Below, piece after piece: positions 16,739 to 28,522 of a stretch of 64,000 nucleotides of DNA. The number at the start of each line of letters is the position of its first letter. Within the stretch, counting starts at the first letter, position 1. Made by a program: the position numbers and the translations under genes. Source of the stretch: Treponema sp. (GTDB lineage: Bacteria > Spirochaetota > Spirochaetia > Treponematales > Treponemataceae); NCBI GenBank assembly GCA_017553635.1, contig JAFZKN010000017.1:186001-250000 (forward strand), read 5' to 3'. The notes beneath the pieces are model-generated. The model had not been told where the DNA came from. It did no database searches and saw only the letters and a program-made list of their open reading frames with translations.

Positions 16739-18654
16739 TACAACTCCTCTTCCACCGCTTCCAGCTCAGGAATAAAATCCATATTCTCATCCATAACAAT
16801 TTTATACACAAGAATTTTTTCGTTTCTTATTTCATCCATTACGCCCTCAAACAGGCAGTCCGAATAAGATCTGCAATAATTAAGAGCCCTTTCAGAAATT
16901 AACATTCTCGAATTATGTTTTATATTCAAAGCTTCAATTTCAATCGTATTCTTAATAACATCAGAACATGAAACCGCATCGATTCGTTTATCATTACCCA
17001 TAAATCCTACTGCAACCTTTCCCGAATGAATTGCAATGCCAACTCTAAAGTCATTTATATTCTGCTTTGACAATTCTTTTCTTAAACCATCTACCCTTCG
17101 TTCAATTTCAACAGCACATCTGCAGACAGAGTCATTTTTTTCGGGAAATATCGCAACAATAGTATCTCCGAGATACTTAGAAACAAATCCTCCGTTCAAT
17201 CTTATTACAGGAGAAATTACTTTATAGTAACTGGTTATAATATCAAAAATCTGCTGCGCAGAATACATTAAAGTAATCTTGTTAAACTGTCGTATTCGTG
17301 CAACAAGAATCATTCCATCACAAATTGTATTGTCACCAGAATTAATATCTTCTGTATCAGCAACCTGAAGATAATTTATAATCTGGTTAGGAATAAACCT
17401 GGAATACGACATATTCCTTCTCTCATATTTGTCTACAACCTTCTGATTTGATTTTGCAATGAGATCTCTTTTTACACCGGCAAGAATCGTCTGAATAATT
17501 GCAAAACTCATGATAGCACCTTTAAACAGATAATAGCCTGAGTTACCTTCTGGCTTAAGCTGTGAAATAAGAAATCCATATGCGGCAGTTGCAAGCATTG
17601 CAACAATATTAAATACATTAAAAGAATAAATATACTTTGGCGGTTTTTGATTTATCAGAATTAAAACACAAAGATAAATTGACATAATATAATCAACAAT
17701 GAAACAGATAGGCAGATATTTACTTATTATTTCTATTGGGGCAACGATGATAAATATAGGGCTTAACCAGTCTATTATGAGTACAATAAAATTCCACTTA
17801 AATTTAATGTCATATATATTAACTGAATAAAGATTATAAAAAGGAATTATACACGCAAGAGCAGTAAGAGATATTTTATAATTTATCCAGTTTGGTATTG
17901 AACCTCTTAAATATCCAGGCAAAGAAAAATCAAGAGTAATTACAACGCATATTAAAACAAAACTTAATACACCAAGCCATAAATACATCTTCTGATTTTT
18001 ATTCAGGAAGAAAATCACAAGATTATAAATTGCAAGAATTATAAAAACTCCGACAACAAAAAGTTCCAGCGCGATATTATGCAGTAAAAATGACTGCATG
18101 TATGTATCTTCTGCGACTCTCGGTATTAATAAAATTCCGCCGAAGGCAAGCTCATAGTTTGCAACATGAAAAACTAAATCTGCTACCCCGTTTTCATCAG
18201 CTTTAAAACTGATCAGACGCATGTATTTGTTCGATTTTTTTATATTATAATTTCCGCTTACATCATTTGACTGATAAACATTCTTGTTGTTTACAAAAAC
18301 ATCGGCACAAGTATAAACACTCGGATATAAAAAAATTCCGTATTCTTTTCCAGGTTTTAAATTTCGAAGTGTATACCGGTATGTTGCATACCCTACATTG
18401 TTTTCAATTCTATATGGAAGTTTGACATATTTTCCGTTAAAAAGCCTTATGTCCAAATCCATTATCTGCCCGTCTGTATAAAAAAAGTACGGGTCAACAA
18501 ATTTTTTATCGTAGTACTCCCAGTATCCGTCTAAAACAACATACGATTTGTCGAGTTTATCAGGATTGCCCACTATTTTTCCAGACTCTACGACTTCTTG
18601 AGAATATAAACTGAAAACACTTAATAATACAAGAATTAAAAACGCTCTCTTCAT
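16738..18654 (-). CDS. 7TM sensor with degenerate class III nucleotidyl-cyclase domain (copy 1)
   Basis: 638 residues with the same architecture as its downstream neighbour: signal peptide, DISM-type periplasmic domain (LDGYWEYYDKKFV), seven membrane helices (about residues 195-390) and a cyclase domain. The first metal Asp is Arg453 (VARIRQF), the second is present (Asp497, KYLGDTIVAIF), and the catalytic Arg is missing (KNTIEIEAL). Its losses partly complement those of the neighbour, suggesting a heterodimer or a purely regulatory pair (inference). A TATAAT box ends 10 nt before the ATG and no Shine-Dalgarno sequence is visible, so the leader would be very short. Confidence 0.82.
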   Translation of the reverse strand: MKRAFLILVLLSVFSLYSQEVVESGKIVGNPDKLDKSYVVLDGYWEYYDKKFVDPYFFYTDGQIMDLDIRLFNGKYVKLPYRIENNVGYATYRYTLRNLKPGKEYGIFLYPSVYTCADVFVNNKNVYQSNDVSGNYNIKKSNKYMRLISFKADENGVADLVFHVANYELAFGGILLIPRVAEDTYMQSFLLHNIALELFVVGVFIILAIYNLVIFFLNKNQKMYLWLGVLSFVLICVVITLDFSLPGYLRGSIPNWINYKISLTALACIIPFYNLYSVNIYDIKFKWNFIVLIIDWLSPIFIIVAPIEIISKYLPICFIVDYIMSIYLCVLILINQKPPKYIYSFNVFNIVAMLATAAYGFLISQLKPEGNSGYYLFKGAIMSFAIIQTILAGVKRDLIAKSNQKVVDKYERRNMSYSRFIPNQIINYLQVADTEDINSGDNTICDGMILVARIRQFNKITLMYSAQQIFDIITSYYKVISPVIRLNGGFVSKYLGDTIVAIFPEKNDSVCRCAVEIERRVDGLRKELSKQNINDFRVGIAIHSGKVAVGFMGNDKRIDAVSCSDVIKNTIEIEALNIKHNSRMLISERALNYCRSYSDCLFEGVMDEIRNEKILVYKIVMDENMDFIPELEAVEEEL

Positions 18655-18696
18655 GCGTTTTTAAATTATAACTCTAAAAAGCGATATTTGCATTAA

Positions 18697-19656
18697 TTAT
18701 TTTTTTAAGGTTTTACTGGCAATAAGAAGTTCCGGATGATATTCAAAATGCATATTATCCCACACAGCCCAGTATCCACCCCATATAAAACCCTCGTTTT
18801 CAAAGGCCCTGATAACGCTTTCCGGCGGCATCCATCGGTCTTTAACAGGGATAAGCATCCAGTCTTCGTTACCTTCGTTCTTTTCAAACCCCCAGTAAAT
18901 AATCTTTTTAGTCCATTTAACAGGAAGAATATCTATCGCAATTCCGTAACTATGAAAAGATCTGGTTCCTGCATCACGGATTTCCCGCCAGTTGTATGCC
19001 TGGCACGAATAAAGCGTATCAACAAAGCTTTTAACATCTTCATTCGTTTTTGAAAGCTCAAGAATAGATTTTTCAACACGGGAAAGAGGGGCAATAATAT
19101 CTTCATGAACCGTGCAGTACTTTCCTAAAAATTTTACCTGATCAAGATGCCATTCCGTGTGCTTTCTGTTCCCTGCATCGTAAATGGTATCAAAAATAAA
19201 TTTGGAAGAAAAAGAAGATTTTTTTCTGTTTTCTTTTGAGCTGAATTGTTTTATTGCCTTGATTCTCTCTTCAGAAAATTCAGCCGGATCTTGAAGAGTA
19301 TTGATGTAATTTGTAATTACTCTGTAATATTTTTCTTTATTGGCTAACTGTTCTTTTGGAAGATACAACCCTTCGCACCAATAGTAAACCTTAGAAACAT
19401 TTCCCCGCTTTACTTCTACAGTATAATCATTCTGTTCTGAATCAAAGTCAATTACAAATTCAATTTGAGGATAAGCCTTCTTTAAAATACTTACCTCATC
19501 ATGAACAGAACGACCGGTGTCTTTCCAGTTTATATCTGTGTCAGATTTTTTTTCGTTAGCTGGAACTGTTTTATTTTTTTTATTGTTTTTTGCTGCAAAG
19601 CATATCGAAAAAATCGAAAACACCAGCAGCAAAAAAATTATTTTCTTTTTAATCAT
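18697..19656 (-). CDS. M15-family D-alanyl-D-alanine carboxypeptidase-like protein (VanY/endolysin type)
   Basis: 319 residues with signal peptide (MIKKKIIFLLLVFSIFSICFA) and a lysine-rich linker. The C-terminal half has the M15 zinc motifs: RSFHSYGIAIDI (His and Asp ligands) and WDNMHFEY (third ligand His with the preceding catalytic region). It would cut D-Ala-containing peptides of peptidoglycan in the periplasm. It follows the PurO-like gene with a 4-bp overlap, so the two are translationally coupled although functionally unrelated by name. Confidence 0.85.
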   Translation of the reverse strand: MIKKKIIFLLLVFSIFSICFAAKNNKKNKTVPANEKKSDTDINWKDTGRSVHDEVSILKKAYPQIEFVIDFDSEQNDYTVEVKRGNVSKVYYWCEGLYLPKEQLANKEKYYRVITNYINTLQDPAEFSEERIKAIKQFSSKENRKKSSFSSKFIFDTIYDAGNRKHTEWHLDQVKFLGKYCTVHEDIIAPLSRVEKSILELSKTNEDVKSFVDTLYSCQAYNWREIRDAGTRSFHSYGIAIDILPVKWTKKIIYWGFEKNEGNEDWMLIPVKDRWMPPESVIRAFENEGFIWGGYWAVWDNMHFEYHPELLIASKTLKK

Positions 19657-20366
19657 TTATTTTTGTTAACGATTCTTGTTTCGTATTTTCCAGTTTTAAT
19701 GTCTATAAATCGTACGAAAAGAGAAACCTTATTGTCATTGTTAAGGCTGCTCCATACTTCGTCAGTAAACTCATCGATGCTTCCGTTAATTTCTACTGCA
19801 GCTGGTTCACCTTCAAAGCTTGGAAGAGGATTTCCGTCACCGATATAAGTGTGGATAAATCTTCCTGTTCCCGCTTTAGGATTTTCGTAAGCAAAAGTAT
19901 AACGGTTGCATCTTGCATCATCGCCGTTATCACTTTTAAGGATTGAAAGGGCAAAGTTGTAAGTTCCGTTTTCTACATGCATTACACCGCTTATTCTTGG
20001 TGTAAAGTTTGGTGCATCCGGTTCAAACTCGCGGCATCTTAATGACTGTTCAAATGTCATCTGTTTGTCCATTCCGTCAAAGATTGTATCTGTCTGGTCA
20101 CCGTTTGTTACGATTGTCTTATTTCCAAGAACGCGTACAGGTGCATAAATAATAAGGCTTGGGTCTTTCATTTTAGAAGGATCAAATGCCTGTGTTCTTA
20201 TTCCTTCGCCGTCTTCTACAAAAACACGGTTTCTGCTGTTTTCACTTCTTCCCATGATAAAATAAGCAGCAACAGCTTTTGAGCCGTCTGCACTGCGGCC
20301 AAGAATAATTCCTCTTCCAGGATATTCATTAGATCCAAGTTCTGATTTAATTGATACTGTCTTCAT
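19653..20366 (-). CDS. purO: IMP cyclohydrolase, PurO family
   Basis: 237 residues matching the archaeal-type IMP cyclohydrolase fold, which closes the ring of FAICAR to make IMP in the last step of purine synthesis. Family-like stretches are NEYPGRGIILGRSADG near the start, AYFIMGRSENSRNRVF, and HTYIGDGNPLPSFEGEP in the C-terminal part. The family is uncommon in bacteria outside some anaerobes. GGAGG lies 5 nt before the ATG. It is downstream of ppdK but separated from it by a terminator, so it probably has its own promoter. Confidence 0.85.
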   Translation of the reverse strand: MKTVSIKSELGSNEYPGRGIILGRSADGSKAVAAYFIMGRSENSRNRVFVEDGEGIRTQAFDPSKMKDPSLIIYAPVRVLGNKTIVTNGDQTDTIFDGMDKQMTFEQSLRCREFEPDAPNFTPRISGVMHVENGTYNFALSILKSDNGDDARCNRYTFAYENPKAGTGRFIHTYIGDGNPLPSFEGEPAAVEINGSIDEFTDEVWSSLNNDNKVSLFVRFIDIKTGKYETRIVNKNK

Positions 20367-20433
20367 TTTTGCCTCCGTAATTTGAAGCGTTCTTTAATTT
20401 TTATAATGCATGCATTTCTGCCACATTGTCGGT

Positions 20434-20468
20434 TAAAAAAAGCCAGTCGATATTAAAACCGGCTGGCT
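20434..20468 (-). terminator. Intrinsic terminator of ppdK
   Basis: On the minus strand, AGCCAGCCG, a loop, CGACTGGCT and then a run of T; 9-bp stem with one mismatch. It begins 26 bp after the ppdK stop codon. Confidence 0.8.
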
Positions 20469-20493
20469 TTTTACTAAATGTTAATCAAAGAAA

Positions 20494-23382
20494 TTATTTC
20501 TTTGAAGTTTTTTTAGTTGCTTTTTTTGCTGTAGCCTTTTTAGCAGTTGCTTTCTTAGCAGGTGCTTTTTTAGCTGTAGCTTTCTTTGCTACTGCCTTTT
20601 TTGCAGGAGCTTTCTTAGCTGCAGCTTTCTTTGCTACTGCTTTTTTAGCTGCAGGTTTTTTAGCTGCTGCTTTCTTTGCAGGTGCTTTTTTAGCTGCTTT
20701 AGCTGCAAGAACAGCCTGAGCTGCTGCAAGGCGGGCGATTGGTACACGGAATGGAGAACAAGATACATAGTTAAGACCTGCTTCATAACAGAACTTAATA
20801 GTTTCTGGATCACCACCATGTTCACCACAAATACCACAGTGGAAGTCAGCTTTTACACTGCGAGCTGCGTTAACAGCCATCTTAATGAGCTGTCCAACAC
20901 CATTCTGGTCGATTGTCTTGAACGGATCATCTTCGAGAATGTTGCGTGTATAGTAAGCATCAAGGAACTTAGCAGCGTCATCACGGCTGTAACCGAATGT
21001 CATCTGTGTAAGGTCGTTTGTACCGAAGCTGTAGAAGTCTGCGCTCTTAACGATTTCACCAGAAAGGAGAGCTGCACGTGGAATTTCAATCATTGTACCG
21101 ATGTTAACATTAACTTTAACACCTTTTTCTTTCTGAACGCGTGCGATAACTTCTTCACATTCTGCACGGATTGTAGACAATTCGTTTGGTTCGCCTACGA
21201 TAGGAATCATGATATTTGGCTGACATTTAATTCCAGATTTCTGGCATTCAATAGCTGCAAGTACTACAGCTTCTGTCTGCATCTTAAAGATTTCTGGATA
21301 TGTAATTGCAAGACGGCATCCACGGTGACCCATCATAGGGTTAGATTCGTGGAGGTCAGCGAAGCGAGCTTCGAGTGTAGAAGCGTCAATCTTATAACCA
21401 AGTTCTTTGATTACGTTAACTACTTCGTTAAGACCGTTCTTGTCTTTTGGAGTAAATTCGTGAAGTGGTGGATCGAGGAAGCGGATGATAACCGGTTTTC
21501 CTTTCATTGCCTTAAAGATTCCGGCAAAGTCATTCTTCTGGAGTGGAAGAATTTTTTCAAGTGCTTTTTCGCGCATTTCTGTTGTATCAGAACCGATCAT
21601 AGCCTGGAAGTAAGGGAGCTTTTTCGGATCAAAGAACATATGTTCTGTACGGCAAAGTCCGATACCTTCTGCACCAAATCTGAATGCGTTTTCTGCATCA
21701 ACCGGCTGGTCACCGTTTGCACGAACACCAAAGCCTGTGATTTTAGCACCAACAGCTGGAGTACGAACAGAAGAGTTGCGAACTTCATCACACCACTTTA
21801 AGAATGTTTCAAGTTCTTTAGAAAGTGTTGCTGGTTCTGTAGCAATCTGTCCTGCATATACATAACCTGTTGTACCATCGATAGAAAGGTAATCACCTTC
21901 TTTGAATGATTTTCCATCGATAGAAATTGTTTTTGAATCTACGAATTTAATAGCTTCAACACCAGATACACATGGAGTACCCATACCGCGAGCTACTACA
22001 GCTGCGTGTGATGTACGTCCACCAGTTGCTGTAAGGATACCCTGTGAAGCAACCATTCCGGCAATATCATCTGGAGAAGTTTCTTTTCTTACGAGAAGAA
22101 CTTTCTTTCCATTCTTGTGCCATTCTTCTGCATCAGCTGCTGTAAATACAATCTGTCCACATGCAGCACCAGGAGAAGCGTTAAGACCAGAAGCAATCTT
22201 TGTTGCGTTTGCAAGAGCAGCTTTGTTGAAAGCCGGGTGCAAAAGCTGATCGATGTGCTGTGGTTCAACACGGTTGATAGCTGTTTCTTTTGTGATGAGT
22301 TTTTCTGCTACCATGTCTACTGCCATTTTAACAGCAGCTGCACCTGTACGTTTACCGTTGCGGCACTGGAGCATATAAAGTTTACCCTGCTGGATAGTAA
22401 ATTCCATATCCTGCATATCGCGGTAATGTTTTTCGAGATTGTTGCGGATCTTTACGAGTTCTGCATAAATCTTTGGATTTTCTTTTGCAAGCTGTGACAT
22501 ATCTTTTGGTGTACGGATACCTGCAACAACGTCTTCACCCTGAGCGTTGATAAGATATTCACCGTAGAATTTGTTTTCACCAGTTGATGCGTTACGGCTG
22601 AAACATACACCAGTACCAGAGTCGTTACCCATGTTACCGAATACCATTGCCATAACTGTTACAGCTGTACCTTTAAGACCTTTGATAGAATTTAATTCAC
22701 GGTACTTAATAGCACGTGGGTTCATCCAAGAACCGAATACAGCGTCGATAGCTGCCCACATCTGTTTAACAGGATCCTGTGGGAATTCTTCTTTCTTTTC
22801 TGTTCTATAAAGAACTTTGTACTTCTGTACAATTTCCTGCAATTCTGCAGTGTCGAGTTCTGTATCGAGCTTCTTTCCTTTGTGTGATTTTACTTCGTCG
22901 ATGATAGCTTCGAATTTGTCGTGATCGATTCCCATTGCTACATCAGAGAACATCTGAATAAAGCGACGGTAAGCATCCCATGCAAAGCGTGGGTTGTCAG
23001 TTTTTTTAGCAAGTCCTTCAACTGATTTGTCGTTAAGACCAAGGTTAAGGATTGTATCCATCATACCAGGCATTGATACTGCAGCACCTGAACGTACTGA
23101 TACGAGAAGTGGATCGTTTGGATCACCGAGCTTTTTACCAAAAGCTTTTTCCAATTTTGCAAGGTTAGCAGCAACAGCTTCTTTTAATCCTGCTGGATAC
23201 TTTCTGTTGTTGTCGTAGAACATCTTACAAACATCTGTTGAAATTGTGAATCCAGGTGGAACTGGAACTCCAATGTTTGTCATTTCTGCAAGGTTAGCAC
23301 CTTTTCCGCCGAGTTCGGCACGCATGTCAGCGTTACCTTCAGCTTTTCCGTTTCCGAAAAAGTAAACTAATTTGTTTGCCAT
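20494..23382 (-). CDS. ppdK: Pyruvate, phosphate dikinase with lysine/alanine-rich C-terminal tail
   Basis: 962 residues; typical bacterial PPDK is about 875-890. It interconverts pyruvate + ATP + Pi and PEP + AMP + PPi. The N-terminal ATP-grasp begins MANKLVYFFGNG, the central swivelling domain carries the phospho-accepting His459 (GGRTSHAAVV), and the C-terminal TIM barrel ends with Cys852 in CGICGEHGG. After residue 892 the protein adds a tail of about 70 residues built from some twelve AKKA(P/A/V/T) pentads and ending KKTSKK. The tail is in frame and has no break. A near-perfect promoter lies upstream. In this neighbourhood it works with PFOR at the pyruvate node. Confidence 0.96.
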   Translation of the reverse strand: MANKLVYFFGNGKAEGNADMRAELGGKGANLAEMTNIGVPVPPGFTISTDVCKMFYDNNRKYPAGLKEAVAANLAKLEKAFGKKLGDPNDPLLVSVRSGAAVSMPGMMDTILNLGLNDKSVEGLAKKTDNPRFAWDAYRRFIQMFSDVAMGIDHDKFEAIIDEVKSHKGKKLDTELDTAELQEIVQKYKVLYRTEKKEEFPQDPVKQMWAAIDAVFGSWMNPRAIKYRELNSIKGLKGTAVTVMAMVFGNMGNDSGTGVCFSRNASTGENKFYGEYLINAQGEDVVAGIRTPKDMSQLAKENPKIYAELVKIRNNLEKHYRDMQDMEFTIQQGKLYMLQCRNGKRTGAAAVKMAVDMVAEKLITKETAINRVEPQHIDQLLHPAFNKAALANATKIASGLNASPGAACGQIVFTAADAEEWHKNGKKVLLVRKETSPDDIAGMVASQGILTATGGRTSHAAVVARGMGTPCVSGVEAIKFVDSKTISIDGKSFKEGDYLSIDGTTGYVYAGQIATEPATLSKELETFLKWCDEVRNSSVRTPAVGAKITGFGVRANGDQPVDAENAFRFGAEGIGLCRTEHMFFDPKKLPYFQAMIGSDTTEMREKALEKILPLQKNDFAGIFKAMKGKPVIIRFLDPPLHEFTPKDKNGLNEVVNVIKELGYKIDASTLEARFADLHESNPMMGHRGCRLAITYPEIFKMQTEAVVLAAIECQKSGIKCQPNIMIPIVGEPNELSTIRAECEEVIARVQKEKGVKVNVNIGTMIEIPRAALLSGEIVKSADFYSFGTNDLTQMTFGYSRDDAAKFLDAYYTRNILEDDPFKTIDQNGVGQLIKMAVNAARSVKADFHCGICGEHGGDPETIKFCYEAGLNYVSCSPFRVPIARLAAAQAVLAAKAAKKAPAKKAAAKKPAAKKAVAKKAAAKKAPAKKAVAKKATAKKAPAKKATAKKATAKKATKKTSKK

Positions 23383-23423
23383 TGAATTTTACTCCGTTAA
23401 TAGGTAAGAGATAGAATATTAAA

Positions 23424-23452
23424 ATTATAGAATTAAAATAATTTAGTGTCAA
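23424..23452 (-). promoter_or_regulatory. Strong sigma-70 promoter of ppdK
   Basis: On the minus strand, TTGACA (complement of 23447-23452), 17-bp spacer, TATAAT (complement of 23424-23429): a full consensus match. The ATG lies about 40 nt downstream and has GGAG before it. Confidence 0.85.
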
Positions 23453-23473
23453 TGAATTTTGAGGCAATGACAT

Positions 23474-23519
23474 AAAAAAGGCCGCTCCCATCAGCAAATT
23501 TTCACCTTCGGGAACGGCC
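23474..23519 (-). terminator. Intrinsic terminator of nifJ
   Basis: On the minus strand, GGCCGTTCCC, a loop, GGGAGCGGCC and then six T; 10-bp stem with one mismatch. It lies between the nifJ stop and the ppdK promoter, keeping the two units apart. Confidence 0.82.
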
Positions 23520-23574
23520 CTTTATCATTCAAAAACTCAGTTAGCCAGGGCCGTTTTAACAGCCCCGTAAAAAC

Positions 23575-27114
<3,540 letters not shown>

Positions 27115-27213
27115 ATACGTCCTCCTGTGATAGATATTAAAATCCTGGGGCCCGACGTTTATTCGGGAACAGGAAGTATAGATTTGCGTTTTATAGAAAA
27201 AACGATTGCGATT

Positions 27214-27242
27214 ATTTTACTACTACAAGGCAATTTTTACAA
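27214..27242 (-). promoter_or_regulatory. Putative nifJ promoter
   Basis: On the minus strand, TTGTAA (complement of 27237-27242), 17-bp spacer, TAAAAT (complement of 27214-27219). This leaves a leader of roughly 90 nt, which contains an imperfect inverted repeat (CCTG..CCGA..TCGG..CAGG, about 27143-27172). Confidence 0.55.
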
Positions 27243-27411
27243 TAGATAGACAACACATGGCAGCTCTCGAAAAAGGCATGTCCAGGCGTCATGACTGGCG
27301 CTTTTATAAATTATAGTTCCTCCGTGCCCTTGGCACAGGGCTTAACGCTGCGCCAGAATGTCACCTGGCCATCTGCTTTTTCTACGCTGCCATGATAATC
27401 ATTCTGAAACC
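27243..27411. other. Structured non-coding stretch upstream of nifJ, function unknown
   Basis: This part of the 440-bp nifJ-GH16 gap appears richer in G+C than usual for spacers here. It holds small hairpins such as GCCCT..AGGGC (27326-27341) and CCAG..CTGG (27282-27298). I see no gene and no known RNA family. It could be a longer nifJ leader or a small RNA. Confidence 0.3.
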
Positions 27412-27554
27412 ACAGAAAGACATAAAGCCACGCGAATAGCAAGGGGACAAAAAAAGGTTCTGAGCGTTCGGGAGCCGCAGGCGACTCGGGTACCTCTTAC
27501 GCTCAGCCAGCTTTTTTTGGCACATTGCTATGGGAGTGGCTATATGTTTTTCTG
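27412..27554. repeat. 143-bp long imperfect hairpin ending at the GH16 stop codon
   Basis: A left arm at 27412-27466 (starting CAGAAAGACATAAAGCCAC, ending CTGAGCG) pairs with a right arm at 27500-27554 (starting CGCTCAG, ending TTTTTCTG) over about 54 bp with few mismatches. The 33-nt apical region contains a smaller hairpin. On the minus strand CTGAGCG..CGCTCAG is followed by seven T, so it may contain the terminator of the GH16 gene. Its size and symmetry also resemble a MITE-type element. Confidence 0.75.
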
Positions 27555-28376
27555 CTATTGATACAACCGTACGTAGTCGATTTCCATGGTGCACTCGTTC
27601 AGCTTGGGGTCGATGTCGCCGCCGAGCGTTCCGCCCATGGCTACATTCATAATTATGTGAAAATTGCGGTCAAACGGCCAGGCCATCCAGCCGTCTTCGT
27701 CATTATGAGGATTTCTATATTCTGAAAGGACTTCGCCGTCAAAATACCAGGTTATGCCTTCCGGAGTCCAGTTTACAGCATAAGTATGCCACTTTTTATC
27801 CATTTTCTTTATGTCACGGCCCACGCTCATTACAGGATTTCCGCCTGAACCTGCGTAACAGTGAACGGTTCCGTAAACCTTTGAACCCCAGACATTTTTA
27901 GAAGCTTCCATTACATCAATTTCGCCGCTTCGAGGCCACGTTCCGTATGAACTGTCATCCGGAAGCATCCATAGTGCCGGCCACGAACCCTTCTGAGCTG
28001 GAAGCTTTGCTTTAAATTCAAGATAACCGTATGTAAAGGACATTTTCTGCTGAGAAAAAAGTCTTGCGCTCGTCCATTTCTGAAACTCGCCTTTTTTTGC
28101 CGTTATTTTTAACGTTCCCTTTGAAACATAAGAGTTTTCACGCGAATCCGTATAATTCTGAAGCTCACCGTTTCCCCATCCGTTTGCACCTTCTTTATAA
28201 GACCAGTTTGCCGGATCCGGTGCATCAGACTCACCGTTAAACTCGTCTGACCACACAAGTTTCATATCCTTTACAAATTCCGGAGTGCAGTTTTTTTGAG
28301 CTGAACACGACACGAGACCTGCTGTCATTCCGCATAAAATAAAAACAGATGTAAAAAACTTTTTTATAAAATTCAT
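27555..28376 (-). CDS. GH16 beta-glucanase lipoprotein (laminarinase-like)
   Basis: 273 residues. A lipoprotein signal (LVSC lipobox, Cys about 24) anchors it to the outer surface or periplasm. The GH16 jelly roll includes WSDEFNG, NGELQNYT, SWPALWMLP and the catalytic GEIDVMEA, with nucleophile Glu152 and acid/base Glu157 and the beta-bulge Met of laminarinase-type members. It would cut beta-1,3 or mixed-linkage glucans. No Shine-Dalgarno sequence is present; TATAAT ends 7 nt before the ATG, so the mRNA is probably leaderless. It is divergent from a GH94-like gene. Confidence 0.92.
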   Translation of the reverse strand: MNFIKKFFTSVFILCGMTAGLVSCSAQKNCTPEFVKDMKLVWSDEFNGESDAPDPANWSYKEGANGWGNGELQNYTDSRENSYVSKGTLKITAKKGEFQKWTSARLFSQQKMSFTYGYLEFKAKLPAQKGSWPALWMLPDDSSYGTWPRSGEIDVMEASKNVWGSKVYGTVHCYAGSGGNPVMSVGRDIKKMDKKWHTYAVNWTPEGITWYFDGEVLSEYRNPHNDEDGWMAWPFDRNFHIIMNVAMGGTLGGDIDPKLNECTMEIDYVRLYQ

Positions 28377-28383
28377 AATACAA

Positions 28384-28411
28384 ATTATAACAGAATTTTT
28401 AAATTTGTGAA
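28384..28411 (-). promoter_or_regulatory. Leaderless-type promoter of the GH16 gene
   Basis: On the minus strand, TTCACA (complement of 28406-28411), 16-bp spacer, TATAAT (complement of 28384-28389), then 7 nt to the ATG. Transcription would start at or next to the start codon. Confidence 0.7.
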
Positions 28412-28460
28412 AATTTTTTTATGTTAACGCACACACAAAGCCAATTTTAAAAAACATTTA

Positions 28461-28489
28461 TTGACTTCTATATAAAACTAAAATACTCT
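28461..28489 (+). promoter_or_regulatory. Promoter of the GH94-like gene
   Basis: TTGACT at 28461-28466, 17-bp spacer, TACTCT at 28484-28489, with AGGAGC about 6 nt before the ATG at 28523. Confidence 0.6.
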
Positions 28490-28522
28490 AATAATTACAG
28501 ATTAATATTTTCAGGAGCACTT

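Noticed and set aside
20818..21801. 327-codon open frame on the plus strand
   Set aside because: It is the antisense shadow of ppdK, which has clear domains and a consensus promoter; the antisense product is rich in Cys and Phe and looks like no protein.
27358..27594. Short frames on both strands in the nifJ-GH16 gap
   Set aside because: They are open on both strands because the DNA is a long palindrome; neither has a start signal.
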